A stretch of 64,000 bases of DNA from Paenibacillus rigui (lineage in GTDB: Bacteria > Bacillota > Bacilli > Paenibacillales > NBRC-103111), in contig NZ_NMQW01000008.1 in the NCBI RefSeq assembly GCF_002234615.1, positions 186,001 to 250,000 on the forward strand. The letters are read 5' to 3'. The notes under the pieces are model-generated. The model was given only the letters and a program-made list of their open reading frames with translations, was not told the origin of the DNA and ran no database searches. Made by a program: the position numbers and the translations under genes. Below, in pieces: positions 25,933 to 34,591 of this stretch. Each line of letters starts with the position of its first letter. Position 1 is the stretch's first letter.

Positions 25933-25994
25933 GCTTTTGTGCGTGGATAAGAATGTAGGAGGAAGCCCGCACCTGACTCCCTCCCACGCACACA
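25933..25994 (+). repeat. Hairpin-forming intergenic element after the DUF6884 gene
   Basis: Starting at the stop codon, TTTTGTGCGTGGATAAGAA resembles the beginning of the elements at 30344 and 35148. TGTGCGTGG (25938-25946) can pair with CCACGCACA near 25983-25991, making a strong stem without a T run. Confidence 0.45.
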
Positions 25995-26082
25995 AACGTA
26001 TAGGATTTACCGAAGGCCCCCGTAAGGCGTTTTTCTCAAAATGCAGGGGAGTAGAGGTGCAGGGAGCCCCGCTTACTTTTTG

Positions 26083-26091
26083 TGGTATAAT
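26083..26091 (+). promoter_or_regulatory. Extended -10 promoter of the nucleoside hydrolase gene
   Basis: TGG directly ahead of TATAAT (26086-26091) forms an extended -10, 62 bp before the start codon. No consensus -35 is visible. Confidence 0.55.
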
Positions 26092-26153
26092 ACACTTGGC
26101 ATTTAAGGAGTTTGCCTCATTCTACATAAAGCCAATACTGAAGGAGCTTATTT

Positions 26154-27068
26154 ATGAAAGCAATTATATTGGATGTCGATACGGGAATTGATGACGCGCT
26201 GGCCATTTCCTATGCCGTGCGTTCCCCGGAGCTGAACGTTCTTGGCATTACAACCTGCTTCGGCAACGTAACAGTGGAGGAAGCAACGCGTAACACGTTG
26301 GTCGTTCTGGAGCACCTGGATAGTGAGGTGCCAGTCATCCCGGGTGCGGGCAAGCCGTTTTTACGTCAGCCGACCAAGGGCAGCACGCCGCATATTCATG
26401 GGGAGGACGGCATCGGCAACACGCTCAAGGAGCTGCCGAAGCGCAGCGCTGAGCAGGGACATGCAGCTCCGTTTATGATTGATCGGATTCAATCCCAGCC
26501 GAATCAAGTGACGGTCATTACCGTCGGGACGCTGACGAATCTGGCTCTGGCCATTCAGCAGGCGCCGGACATTGTCCGGCAGGTGGAGCGCGTGGTGGTG
26601 ATGGGCGGGGCGGTGACGGTCCCCGGGAATGTTACGGCGTACGCCGAAGCTAATGTCTTTGCCGATCCCGATGCGGCGGACTATGTATTCCGTTCAGGGA
26701 TTCCGGTAACGCTGGTGGGCCTGGATGTGACGATGAAGACGCTACTCTCCATTGAGGAAATGACGAATTGGCGGAACAAGACTTCCAAGCTGGGACCATT
26801 TCTTGCCGACATGACCGAATTCTACATGGGGGCGTACGAACGGTTTTATCCGGGGATCGGAGGATGTGCCCTTCATGATCCGTTGGCCGTCGGTGCCGTC
26901 ATCGAACCTGGCTTTGTGAAATCCGTACCGATGCGCCTGCAGGTAGGGCTCGAAGGAGAAACGCTGGGACGTACAACAGGTACGCCGGATGCGGATGCGA
27001 ATGTCGCCGTATGCATAGAGGTGGATGCGGACAGGTTCCTTGCCCACTTCCTGAGCCGGGTTTGTTAA
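26154..27068 (+). CDS. Inosine/uridine-preferring nucleoside hydrolase
   Basis: The 304-residue cytoplasmic enzyme hydrolyses the N-glycosidic bond of ribonucleosides for base salvage. The defining calcium-binding N-terminal motif is ILDVDTGIDDALAI. VERVVVMGGA, NVFADPDAADYVFRSG and the C-terminal active-site histidine in CALHDPLAV are also present. A good AGGAG site precedes ATG 26154. It is a single-gene unit with its own promoter and terminator. Confidence 0.93.
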   Translation: MKAIILDVDTGIDDALAISYAVRSPELNVLGITTCFGNVTVEEATRNTLVVLEHLDSEVPVIPGAGKPFLRQPTKGSTPHIHGEDGIGNTLKELPKRSAEQGHAAPFMIDRIQSQPNQVTVITVGTLTNLALAIQQAPDIVRQVERVVVMGGAVTVPGNVTAYAEANVFADPDAADYVFRSGIPVTLVGLDVTMKTLLSIEEMTNWRNKTSKLGPFLADMTEFYMGAYERFYPGIGGCALHDPLAVGAVIEPGFVKSVPMRLQVGLEGETLGRTTGTPDADANVAVCIEVDADRFLAHFLSRVC

Positions 27069-27086
27069 TCCGATCCATAGTAATGA

Positions 27087-27128
27087 AAAGCAAAGCAAGA
27101 CTCCGAGGCGGAGCCGGCTTTGCTTTTT
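27087..27128. terminator. Terminator after nucleoside hydrolase
   Basis: AAAGCAAAGC (27087-27096) pairs with GCTTTGCTTT (27117-27126), with an inner CTCC/GGAG stem, and a T-rich run follows. It lies between convergent genes. Confidence 0.85.
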
Positions 27129-27145
27129 CTTTTGCCGGGAAGGAT

Positions 27146-27640
27146 TTATTTGCACTTTTTTTTCAGCATCAGCGTGCAAGGCTGGTACCTGAAATCGCCG
27201 GCGGTTTTGGTGCGTCGAATAATGGTCAGACGGTTGTTGGATTTTTTGAGAATCGTATAGTCGACCGTTTGCCGGGTCTCAATACCGTCTGTAAGGACCG
27301 CGCGGACATAGATGTGCTGGCTCGTCTCACGGACGATGCGGAGAGTAACGACTCGAAAGGGGACGATAGGGGGATCGCCGGCTACAACGAGAAGTCTGCC
27401 TTTGTAAATGATGGGCCGCATGTTGCACAGCATAATCCGGCTGAAACGCAAGCTCCAGAAGCGGCGGAAGTAATTGATGACCTTACTCACGGTGCTGAAT
27501 CTCAAGGGCAGCTTGAAGTAAATCCCTCCGTTAACCGTGATTTCCTTGTCCAGATGAGAATCATAGACGGTGAACCAGGCGGACTCGGCTTGGTTGATGA
27601 AGCGGCGAAGTCTTGTTAAAGTAACAGCTGTGTTCGGCAT
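27146..27640 (-). CDS. Uncharacterised 164-residue basic protein
   Basis: I do not recognise this gene with confidence. The start ATG 27640 has a near-perfect ribosome-binding site (GGGAGGTGAT), so it is very likely expressed. The protein is basic (C terminus LMLKKKCK), has no signal peptide or membrane helix, and alternates short beta-strand-like stretches (VNGGIYFKLPLRF, RPIIYKGRLLVVAGD, RQTVDYTIL). The strand pattern ending in a TVDYTILKK-like hairpin loosely recalls the IseA fold, but the similarity is weak and there is no export signal. It is divergent from blaI across 136 bp. Confidence 0.6.
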   Translation of the reverse strand: MPNTAVTLTRLRRFINQAESAWFTVYDSHLDKEITVNGGIYFKLPLRFSTVSKVINYFRRFWSLRFSRIMLCNMRPIIYKGRLLVVAGDPPIVPFRVVTLRIVRETSQHIYVRAVLTDGIETRQTVDYTILKKSNNRLTIIRRTKTAGDFRYQPCTLMLKKKCK

Positions 27641-27724
27641 CTGATATCACCTCCCTTGCTTTCATTCTATGAATGCCTCTATGAAAAGGAGCGGGTGGGA
27701 GCCTTGTCCGTCCTCCGCTGCAGC

Positions 27725-27761
27725 TTGACTTTTGGAAAATACGACACTACAATTTGTAGTG
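27725..27761 (+). promoter_or_regulatory. blaI promoter with overlapping BlaI-type operator
   Basis: TTGACT (27725-27730), a 17-base spacer and TACAAT (27748-27753) form a good sigma-A promoter. The perfect palindrome CACTACA-ATT-TGTAGTG (27745-27761) covers the -10 and has the TACA/TGTA core recognised by BlaI/MecI repressors, so autorepression is very likely. Confidence 0.85.
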
Positions 27762-27776
27762 AGAGGTGTGTTCAAG

Positions 27777-28190
27777 TTGAAAATACAACATTTTAAAACG
27801 AACGAGAGCGGATTGAACCGTTTCTTTGGAACGCTCGAGGCCAAAATTATGGACATCCTTTGGGCTGGGCCGGAAATGGCGATTAAAGACGTTCAGCACA
27901 GGCTCGAGCGGGAAAAGCAAGTCAATTTCAATACAGTCATGACGGTCATGAACCGGCTGGTAGAGAAGGGGATTTTGGAGAAAAGAATCGAGGGAAGGTC
28001 GTTTCTGTACCGCCCCGTCGTTTCCAAAGACCAGTTCCTGGACAACCAGTCCAAGGAGCTGACGCATGAGCTGATTGAGGAATTCGGCCCCCTGGTTGTG
28101 AATCACATGCTGGATGCATTGGAGGAAGCGGATCCGGTGCTGATGGAGAAATTGGAACAAAAAATAAAGCAGCTCAAAAAGGAAACCTGA
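27777..28190 (+). CDS. BlaI/MecI/CopY-family repressor
   Basis: The 137-residue winged-helix repressor has the family core GTLEAKIMDILWAGPEMAIKD, FNTVMTVMNRLVEKGILEKR and SFLYRPVVSKDQFL. The frame extends to 27732, but that start lies inside the promoter spacer. The TTG at 27777, downstream of GAGAGG, gives the normal family N terminus (MKIQHFKTNESGLNRFF). It is followed 3 bp later by its M56 peptidase partner, forming a BlaI-BlaR1-like pair. Cleavage of the repressor after signal sensing is the family mechanism. Confidence 0.9.
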   Translation: MKIQHFKTNESGLNRFFGTLEAKIMDILWAGPEMAIKDVQHRLEREKQVNFNTVMTVMNRLVEKGILEKRIEGRSFLYRPVVSKDQFLDNQSKELTHELIEEFGPLVVNHMLDALEEADPVLMEKLEQKIKQLKKET

Positions 28191-28193
28191 TCC

Positions 28194-29042
28194 ATGTGGG
28201 AAAAACGGTCCAGATTGATTTTTTTATCGAGTATGGTGTTGTCCGGAGCGTTGTTCATCCAAATGGGATTGTATCTGCTGCATGTGGTATCCGGCTGGGA
28301 CGTAAAATACAATGTCATCGAGCTGTGCAGCTCGGTCGTTGTCCATTTCGGCTTTAAAGGGATGGGCTACCTGCTGAACGTTCTTGTATTTCACGCCTTC
28401 TTGTACTCCATCTGGTACTGCGGCAGACAGCTTGTTTTATCGAACCAATTTTATAAAAAGCTGCTCCACCTCCGTGACGAAGCCCTGGCGGAGGAGCTGA
28501 ACCGGAGTTATTGCGGGGGCAAGCCGCTGATCGTTGTGATCCGCACCACAGTGCCGATGGCTTTTGCAATGGGGCTGGTCAAATCCCGCATTGTGCTGTC
28601 CACCGGTCTGATGGAATTGCTCGATCCGCAGGAGCTTCAAGCCGTCGTTTATCACGAGCGGTACCATCAGAAGCACGGTGATCCATTAAAAACGTTCCTG
28701 CTGTCGCTCCTGTCGTCCGTCATGTGGTATATCCCGATCTTAAAGTCGTTTCAGCATAACTATAAGATCATCAGGGAAGTGCTGGCCGACCATTATGCGA
28801 TTGAGCAGCAGGGGGATTCGGTTCATCTGGGCAGTGCTTTATTGAAGCTGTTGAAAAAGAACGCGCCTGCGCCGATGCCGTTCGCCCATGTTTCCTTCAC
28901 CGATACCTCCGTCAACTTGCGGATTCGGCGTATTCTCGAGCCTCAAACGGATATTCCGTTGAAATGGCCGTTTACCCCCGCTGTCATTTCCGTCAAGGTG
29001 TTGTTCGTGCTTTGTGCGATGTTTGTCGTCGTGCTGCACTAG
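28194..29042 (+). CDS. M56 (BlaR1/MecR1-type) membrane metallopeptidase, no sensor domain
   Basis: The 282-residue membrane protein has hydrophobic segments near the N terminus, a zinc-binding HERYH (HExxH) in VVYHERYHQKHGDP, the downstream glutamate-type segment REVLADHYAI and a final hydrophobic helix. It ends there, so it lacks the roughly 250-residue extracellular penicillin-binding sensor of BlaR1. It should cleave or otherwise inactivate the adjacent repressor in response to some envelope signal. No beta-lactamase gene is nearby; the next genes are bdbD and bdbC. Confidence 0.85.
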   Translation: MWEKRSRLIFLSSMVLSGALFIQMGLYLLHVVSGWDVKYNVIELCSSVVVHFGFKGMGYLLNVLVFHAFLYSIWYCGRQLVLSNQFYKKLLHLRDEALAEELNRSYCGGKPLIVVIRTTVPMAFAMGLVKSRIVLSTGLMELLDPQELQAVVYHERYHQKHGDPLKTFLLSLLSSVMWYIPILKSFQHNYKIIREVLADHYAIEQQGDSVHLGSALLKLLKKNAPAPMPFAHVSFTDTSVNLRIRRILEPQTDIPLKWPFTPAVISVKVLFVLCAMFVVVLH

Positions 29043-29057
29043 TTTAACGTTAGATTA

Positions 29058-29066
29058 TGCTATAAT
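29058..29066 (+). promoter_or_regulatory. Extended -10 promoter of bdbDC
   Basis: TGC directly precedes TATAAT (29061-29066), 52 bp before bdbD. No clear -35 is visible. Confidence 0.5.
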
Positions 29067-29117
29067 GAAGCAGTTGCTATTATTTGTGCATTTTTAGTAG
29101 AAAAGGAAGAGATTTCA

Positions 29118-29822
29118 TTGGCCAATCCATCCAAAAAGTCGAATTACAAAGAGCAGAAGAAGCTGCAAAAGCAAAAAGAGCAGGCCGGCATGAGACGCCT
29201 CATGTGGATCACGGCTGCAGTCATCGTGCTGGTTATTGCCGCCGTCGTTGTTTTCCAGCCGAAGTCGGAGCCGGCAGCCATTCCTTATGAGACGATGCCA
29301 TCCCTCGGAGATGCGAATGCACCGGTCAAAATCGTCGAGCTGGGCGATTACAAATGCCCGTCCTGCCAATTTTTCAGTCAGCAGATCGAACCGAAGCTGA
29401 AGGCGGATTTTATCGACAAAGGAATCGCCTCCTTGCATTTCATGAACTTTACGATTATCGGTCCGGACTCCACGACAGCTGCGTTGGCAGCCCAATCGAT
29501 TTTTCATCAAAATAACGAAGCGTATTGGAAGTTTTATAACGCAATCTATAAAAATCAGCCGGATGAGAAGCTGACCTGGGCAACGCCGCAATATTTGGTA
29601 GACCTCGCCCGCAAAGAAGCGCTGCCTATCGACTTTGATAAGCTGCAGCAGGATATTACATCCAAAACGTATCAAAAAGAAGTGGATCAGCATAATGCTT
29701 TCGCGAACAAAAACAGGGTGAACAGCACGCCGACCCTGTTTATCAACGGCAAGAAATTCGAAGATGCCAATGACTACGCCAAACTAAAGGCAGCGATCGA
29801 AAAGGCGCAAAAGGGTGAGTAA
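29118..29822 (+). CDS. bdbD: Extracytoplasmic thiol-disulfide oxidase BdbD (DsbA family)
   Basis: This 234-residue membrane-anchored protein introduces disulfides into exported proteins. A lysine-rich cytoplasmic tail is followed by a single helix (about 28-47) and a DsbA-like thioredoxin domain with active site YKCPSCQFF and the cis-proline region NSTPTLFINGKKF. The start is TTG 29118 after GGAAGAGA. It is followed 6 bp later by bdbC, which reoxidises it. Confidence 0.92.
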   Translation: MANPSKKSNYKEQKKLQKQKEQAGMRRLMWITAAVIVLVIAAVVVFQPKSEPAAIPYETMPSLGDANAPVKIVELGDYKCPSCQFFSQQIEPKLKADFIDKGIASLHFMNFTIIGPDSTTAALAAQSIFHQNNEAYWKFYNAIYKNQPDEKLTWATPQYLVDLARKEALPIDFDKLQQDITSKTYQKEVDQHNAFANKNRVNSTPTLFINGKKFEDANDYAKLKAAIEKAQKGE

Positions 29823-29828
29823 AGCCGC

Positions 29829-30281
29829 ATGTTAAAGCGATACGGAATGTATATGGCTTGGGTGGTCTCCTTGGTTGCCGTGGGGGGCAGCCTGTTCTTT
29901 AGCGAGGTATTACGGTTCGAGCCCTGCAAGCTGTGCTGGTTTCAGCGCATTTTTATGTACCCTCAGGTGATTCTGCTGGGTATGGCCTGCTACAAAAATG
30001 ACCGGAGGCTCATTCCTTACGTGCTGCCTCTAAGTATCATCGGCGGACTTATTTCGGCATATCATTATGCCGAGCAGAAAATTCCGGGCTTGGCCAAGCT
30101 GCTGCCGTGTACGGTCGGTGTGCCTTGCGATCAAGATTATATCGATTGGTTCGGATTTGTTACGATTCCGTTTCTGGCGCTGATCGCTTTTATATTAATT
30201 ACGGTTTGCTTGTCTTTTGCTCTCAAGGGTCAATCCGGTGACGACGAAGAGCAAGATGCCGAGCAAGAACGTTCCATTTAA
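29829..30281 (+). CDS. bdbC: Disulfide bond formation protein BdbC (DsbB family)
   Basis: The 150-residue, four-helix membrane protein has the quinone-linked cysteine pair in EPCKLCWFQRI and a second pair in LLPCTVGVPCDQDYI. It passes electrons from BdbD to menaquinone. An acidic C-terminal tail follows the last helix. It is the last gene of the operon and has a strong terminator behind it. Confidence 0.93.
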   Translation: MLKRYGMYMAWVVSLVAVGGSLFFSEVLRFEPCKLCWFQRIFMYPQVILLGMACYKNDRRLIPYVLPLSIIGGLISAYHYAEQKIPGLAKLLPCTVGVPCDQDYIDWFGFVTIPFLALIAFILITVCLSFALKGQSGDDEEQDAEQERSI

Positions 30282-30307
30282 AGCAGGTCGCGTTTGAAAT
30301 AGGATGA

Positions 30308-30348
30308 AGCGGTCCTGAGGTCTGATGACTTCGGGACCGCTTTTTTTT
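30308..30348 (+). terminator. Terminator of bdbDC
   Basis: AGCGGTCC (30308-30315) pairs with GGGACCGCT (30333-30341), allowing one wobble, followed by eight Ts. Confidence 0.9.
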
Positions 30349-30444
30349 GTGCGCAGATAAGAAAGTATAAGGTTCTCAGCCTTCGCCTACTTTAACCAAA
30401 GCACGCCGCCTGGAAAGATGGCAATGCCGGTTATCCTCGCACGC
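30344..30444 (+). repeat. Dispersed structured intergenic repeat, copy 1
   Basis: This stretch is roughly three-quarters identical by eye to 35148-35249. Shared landmarks are GATAAGAAAGTA, CAGCCTTCG, AAAGATGGC and TTATCCT. AAAGTA can pair with TACTTT, and AAGG with CCTT inside it. In copy 2 the same stem is kept with different bases. It begins in the T run of the bdbC terminator, and its far end lies next to the stop of the CotD-like gene. Confidence 0.6.
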
Positions 30445-30456
30445 AAAACCGGCATT

Positions 30457-30720
30457 TTAGCGTCTGGATCTGGCTTGGGAGATGTGGGCTCTGCCAGGGC
30501 TTTTTCTGTAGCCTGCCGTATTCACGTTGCAGAACTCATCTCTTTCGGAGTAAGCCACGACGTGTTTATATACCGGTACGCAATGGTGGCGATTGACGAC
30601 TTCGACCTGATGAACGACTTCTACGAGTTGAGGATGATAGAAATCACGGATCACCTGTCTTGGCGGGTCACAAATAATTTTCGCTGGAGGACAACAAAAT
30701 TGGTGATGTCCATGGGACAT
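30457..30720 (-). CDS. CotD-like spore coat protein
   Basis: This small 87-residue protein is rich in H, C, V and P and begins MSHGHHQFCCPPAKIICDPP. An ...HPQLVEVVHQVEVVNRHHCVPVYKHV core follows, similar in style to CotD-family coat proteins. The ribosome-binding site AAAGGAG is well placed before ATG 30720. The basic tail (PGRAHISQARSRR) is unusual. A role in the mother-cell-made coat is inferred from composition. It is divergent from copA across about 210 bp. Confidence 0.65.
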   Translation of the reverse strand: MSHGHHQFCCPPAKIICDPPRQVIRDFYHPQLVEVVHQVEVVNRHHCVPVYKHVVAYSERDEFCNVNTAGYRKSPGRAHISQARSRR

Positions 30721-30931
30721 GTTAAATCAACTCCTTTCTTTGATGATGTAGTATACGAGACCTCTGATTACTTCGATTGTTCATTTGTCATGGGAGTACA
30801 TATATTTATTTTTGCATAAAATAGGCAGTTGAATTAGAACGGGGATGGCATGATTGGGCTGGCCAGTCCATATATTGGAACATGGGTTGTAAGAACCGGA
30901 TCCTATTCTCACAATGATGGAGTGAAGCCAA

Positions 30932-33175
30932 ATGAGCGGGCCAACGCCTACGGCAGTGCGGCAAGTGGTGATGAGCATTTCGGGAATGACCTGTGCGGCA
31001 TGTGCTGCACGAATCGAGAAGGCGGTAGGGAGGATGGAGGGCGTTCAGGATGTCAGCGTGAATCTGGCATTGAACAGTGCATCCTTAAGGCTCCAGCCCC
31101 ATCAAATTACAACTGAACAAATTGAACATAAAATTGGTCAGCTCGGCTATTCAGCGCAAGTGCGCAACGATTCGGGAGAATCGGATAAGTCGACGGATCG
31201 GCTCGGGACCGGGACAACCGGCTGGATGGCATTCCTCTCCCTGCTGCTTACGCTGCCTTTCCTTTGGGCCATGATGGCGCATCATTCGCTTACCTCCGGC
31301 TGGTGGGTGCCCGGCTTGCTGTCGAATCCCTGGTTCCAGCTGACCCTTGCGACCCTTGCACAATTCGCCATCGGACAGCCGTTCTACCGGGGCGCTTATT
31401 ATGCCGTTAAAAATGGCGGGGCCAATATGGATGTCCTCGTCGTGATGGGGACCTCGGCCGCTTATTTTTACAGCCATTATTTGATGTTTCACGGCTCGGT
31501 ACAGCCGGGGCACACCCAGGGCCATCATGGATCGGGGCCGCTTTATTTTGACGCGAGCGTCATGATTTTCACCATCGTATGGCTGGGCAAATGGCTTGAG
31601 GCGATCTCAAAGAAGCGCACGCTGTCCAGCTTGAAGCAGCTGCAGAAGCTGCGGCCTGAAACAGCTCATGTGCTGCGGGGCGAAAAGGAGGCTCGCGTTC
31701 CTTTTGCAGAGGTGCGTGAAGGGGACGTTCTAGTGATCCGTCCGGGAGACCAGGTTGCGGCCGACGGGTTCATTATGGAAGGCTGTGCAGCCGTGGATGA
31801 ATCGATGATCAGCGGCGAGAGCGTACCTGTTGACAAGCAGCCCGGAGACGGGGTGATCAGCGGAACGATCAATCTGAACGGCGTGCTGATGGTGCGGGCA
31901 AGCCGGGTGGGGCAGCAGTCGACGATTGCCCGAATGATTCGCATGATGGAAGAGGCACAGGCTGCCAAGCCGCCCATTCAGCGGATGGCCGACAAAATAT
32001 CGGCTGTTTTCGTCCCGATCATTATCGCTGTCGCCGCGGTAACTTTCGCAGTGTGGTACATCGCCCTGGAGCCGGGAGAGGCAGGAGGCGCACTGGAGAA
32101 GGCCATTGCTGTCCTGCTGATTGCCTGCCCCTGCGCCTTGGGGCTGGCGACCCCGACCTCGATCCTGGTTGGCTCGGGCAGAGCGGCGCAATCCGGTATT
32201 TTGTTCAAGGAAGGCAAGCAGCTGGAGGTGCTTCCTCACACGGATGTCATCCTGCTGGACAAAACAGGCACATTGACCGCGGGCAAGCCGCGATGGGTTG
32301 ACGCCATTGCGTCCCGGGGGCAGGTGACGACACTGCTGCGCATCGTGTCCGGAGCGGAGCAGCATGCGGAGCATCCGCTCGGCCGGGCTATCGTGCAGGA
32401 GGCGCTGCACCGCGGCATACTGCTGCCGGAGGCCGAGCAATTCGAGGCATCGCCCGGCAAGGGAATCCGCGCGGTTGTTGAAGGGCGGAGCGTGCTGACC
32501 GGCAGCCGGCAATGGCTGCTCGAAAGCGGTGTGGCGGGTGTGCCGGCCGTTACGGGAATCAGCATGCTGGAGCGGTGGGAGCAGGAAGGCTGCAATGTGG
32601 TGCACGCAGCGGTTGACGGCCAATGGGCCGGTGCCTTCGCGCTGCGAGACATGCTGAAGCCGGCAGCGCGCAAAGCGGTGCGGCAGCTGAAGGCATTGGG
32701 GCTGGATGTCAGGATGGTCACCGGCGACCATACCCGGACGGCAAGAGCCATTGCCAAGCAGGTTGGACTCGACCGCGTCGCCGCTGAGGTGCTCCCCGAG
32801 GGCAAGGTTGATTTGGTGCGTCAGCTGCAGCGGGAGGGGAAGAAGGTGACGATGGTCGGGGATGGCATCAACGATGCACCGGCACTTGCCGCTGCGGATG
32901 TCGGCATTTCCTTCGCACGGGGGACGGACATCGCCAAATCGGCGGCGGATGTGATCCTGCTGCAGGGCGACCTTACAGCTATCGTAAGGGCGATCCGGAT
33001 CAGCCGAGGTACGATGCGGGTCATCAGGCAAAATCTGATGTTCTCCCTGTTTTACAATGCGCTGGCGATACCGCTGGCCGTCATAGGCTACCTGGCTCCA
33101 TGGATGGCTTGTACGGCGATGGCGCTCAGCTCCGTGACAGTTATTTGCAACGCTTTGCGGCTGCAAAGGGCGTAA
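30932..33175 (+). CDS. copA: Copper-translocating P-type ATPase
   Basis: The 747-residue membrane pump expels Cu(I). One N-terminal HMA domain has the CxxC site C21/C24 in SGMTCAACAARIE. The P1B-1 membrane signature CPC (C399-P400-C401, ACPCALGLATP), phosphorylation site D443 in DKTGTLT, the HP dipeptide in AEHPLGRAI and the GDGINDAPALAAADVG hinge are all present. A His-rich loop (HTQGHHGSGP) lies between early helices. No CopZ or CsoR is adjacent. A membrane protein of the DsbD_2/TauE type follows 64 bp downstream, as in copper-handling clusters. Confidence 0.96.
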   Translation: MSGPTPTAVRQVVMSISGMTCAACAARIEKAVGRMEGVQDVSVNLALNSASLRLQPHQITTEQIEHKIGQLGYSAQVRNDSGESDKSTDRLGTGTTGWMAFLSLLLTLPFLWAMMAHHSLTSGWWVPGLLSNPWFQLTLATLAQFAIGQPFYRGAYYAVKNGGANMDVLVVMGTSAAYFYSHYLMFHGSVQPGHTQGHHGSGPLYFDASVMIFTIVWLGKWLEAISKKRTLSSLKQLQKLRPETAHVLRGEKEARVPFAEVREGDVLVIRPGDQVAADGFIMEGCAAVDESMISGESVPVDKQPGDGVISGTINLNGVLMVRASRVGQQSTIARMIRMMEEAQAAKPPIQRMADKISAVFVPIIIAVAAVTFAVWYIALEPGEAGGALEKAIAVLLIACPCALGLATPTSILVGSGRAAQSGILFKEGKQLEVLPHTDVILLDKTGTLTAGKPRWVDAIASRGQVTTLLRIVSGAEQHAEHPLGRAIVQEALHRGILLPEAEQFEASPGKGIRAVVEGRSVLTGSRQWLLESGVAGVPAVTGISMLERWEQEGCNVVHAAVDGQWAGAFALRDMLKPAARKAVRQLKALGLDVRMVTGDHTRTARAIAKQVGLDRVAAEVLPEGKVDLVRQLQREGKKVTMVGDGINDAPALAAADVGISFARGTDIAKSAADVILLQGDLTAIVRAIRISRGTMRVIRQNLMFSLFYNALAIPLAVIGYLAPWMACTAMALSSVTVICNALRLQRA

Positions 33176-33239
33176 TGCGAAGCGGCAGCTGGAAGGATGA
33201 GCTTGAGACGATGTTTCTGGGGAGGGGGAAAGGAATGCG

Positions 33240-33920
33240 ATGAATGCTGATGCGCTCTTTATGGCTGCCCTGACGGGGATTATGGGCGCTCCGCATTGTA
33301 TCGGCATGTGCGGTGGTACGGTTAGCGGCTTTGCACTTCATGCCGATACAAGTGCGCTGCGTGCCGTGACGGCCTACAATTTGGGCAGGGTAACCACCTA
33401 CACAGGGCTCGGGGTACTGATGGGCACCGTCGGTTCGTTCGTCGATGTGGCGGGGAAGCTTGCCGGGATTCAAGGAGTGGCGAGCATTGCCGGAGGCGTG
33501 CTCATTCTGCTGTGGGCCTTCCGCAGGTACGCGCTGCCGCTCGCGCGGTGGGGACCGCTTCGGCTCGCACCGCTGAGCCGTTATATGGAGCAGCTCCGTG
33601 CGCGCAAGGACAGCGCCGCTATTTACATGAGCGGCATTCTGCTCGGGTTCATCCCGTGCGGCATGACTTATGCCATGCAGATGAACGCCGCAGCGAGCGG
33701 TCACGCCTGGAGCGGCGCGCTGCTGATGGCCGTGTTCGGGTTGTCGACACTGCCCGCTCTGTATTTCGCCGGGCTGTTCGCAGGCGCAATCAAGAAAACG
33801 CTGCGCAGGCATGTGCTGCGCATAGGGCAGATGGTCGCCGTCTGGATCGGCGTTATCTCGATTTTACGCGGGCTGGCGGCAAACGGCTGGATTCCCAGCG
33901 TTCATCCCTGGCTTTGGTAG
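33240..33920 (+). CDS. Sulfite exporter TauE/SafE-like (DsbD_2/UreH-type) membrane protein
   Basis: This 226-residue, six- to seven-helix membrane protein has the cysteine motif GAPHCIGMCGG at the start and FIPCGMTYAMQ in the second half, as in the DsbD_2-like family found with copper ATPases and cytochrome oxidase assembly genes. ATG 33240 follows GGAGGGGGAAAGGA. Its position after copA suggests a role in copper or thiol handling in the membrane; the substrate is not known. Confidence 0.82.
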   Translation: MNADALFMAALTGIMGAPHCIGMCGGTVSGFALHADTSALRAVTAYNLGRVTTYTGLGVLMGTVGSFVDVAGKLAGIQGVASIAGGVLILLWAFRRYALPLARWGPLRLAPLSRYMEQLRARKDSAAIYMSGILLGFIPCGMTYAMQMNAAASGHAWSGALLMAVFGLSTLPALYFAGLFAGAIKKTLRRHVLRIGQMVAVWIGVISILRGLAANGWIPSVHPWLW

Positions 33921-33954
33921 CTGTGCATTCCAGCGCAACGCTCCTTAAAGAGAC

Positions 33955-34380
33955 TTACCTTACGGAAAGAAAAGGGTGCTCGATCGTATACTTGTGTCCG
34001 TTCAGCGCGACGGAGACTTCGGCGGAGGAGCGGCCGGCCATCAGAGGAATGCCTTCGCCGCGATAAATCCCGGGCTCAACTTCCTCGGCTTGAGCCGTAC
34101 TGACACCGCAGAACATATCAGGCATCGAGATGGCGATGGAGACGGAGGCACCGCGGACCGGTGTGTTGTTAGCCTCCCGTACGCTAACCGTAAACGTGTT
34201 CGGCTTTAACACCTTGGCCTCCGCGGAAGCCATTTGAACTTGGAGCGTATACGGACCGGAGGTGGCGACGGATGTAGGGGAATAGTGCTGTGACGAGGCT
34301 TTGCGCGAGACGATCAAGGCGGCGCACAGCACCACACAAACGATAACCAGGGTATACAGGAACAGGCTGCTTCGGGTCAT
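33955..34380 (-). CDS. YtkA/FixH-like membrane-anchored protein
   Basis: This 141-residue protein has one N-terminal membrane helix (LFLYTLVIVCVVLCAALIV) and an extracellular Ig-like beta domain of the YtkA/FixH type: YTLQVQMASAEAKVLKPNTFTV, GASVSIAISMPDM and PGIYRGEGIPLMAGRSSAEVSV. Related proteins assist cytochrome oxidase or copper handling, matching the convergent copA-TauE pair. ATG 34380 was chosen for its AGAAGG site; ATG 34407 is an alternative. Confidence 0.75.
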   Translation of the reverse strand: MTRSSLFLYTLVIVCVVLCAALIVSRKASSQHYSPTSVATSGPYTLQVQMASAEAKVLKPNTFTVSVREANNTPVRGASVSIAISMPDMFCGVSTAQAEEVEPGIYRGEGIPLMAGRSSAEVSVALNGHKYTIEHPFLSVR

Positions 34381-34591
34381 GCTCGATCGACCTTCTTTCG
34401 TGTGCATGAATCTGGGTTCCCTAATAATATGTCGATTTATACTGGATTAAGAACTGCGACAACCGTAAATCATGCACCAAGGATGCCGCGAGGCATTTTT
34501 CTCAAGATGCGCCTTTTGTCCAAAAAAGGTACAATGGTGTATACGAAGAAATTCGTGTATCATTGGACTTTTGCTGCGGGAGGCGGAGAAG

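Noticed and set aside
27732-27776. Upstream start of the blaI gene
   Set aside because: It would start inside the promoter spacer and translate the operator.
30418-30819. A 133-codon plus-strand frame opposite the CotD-like gene
   Set aside because: No ribosome-binding site; the minus-strand gene has both a site and coat-protein composition.
31730-33307. A 525-codon open frame antisense to copA
   Set aside because: It mirrors copA codon structure (high-GC third positions), has Q/H/R-rich composition with no fold signal, and copA is unambiguous.
30932-34380. Treating the copper group as one operon
   Set aside because: The YtkA/FixH-like gene is on the opposite strand, so only copA and the membrane protein can share a transcript.
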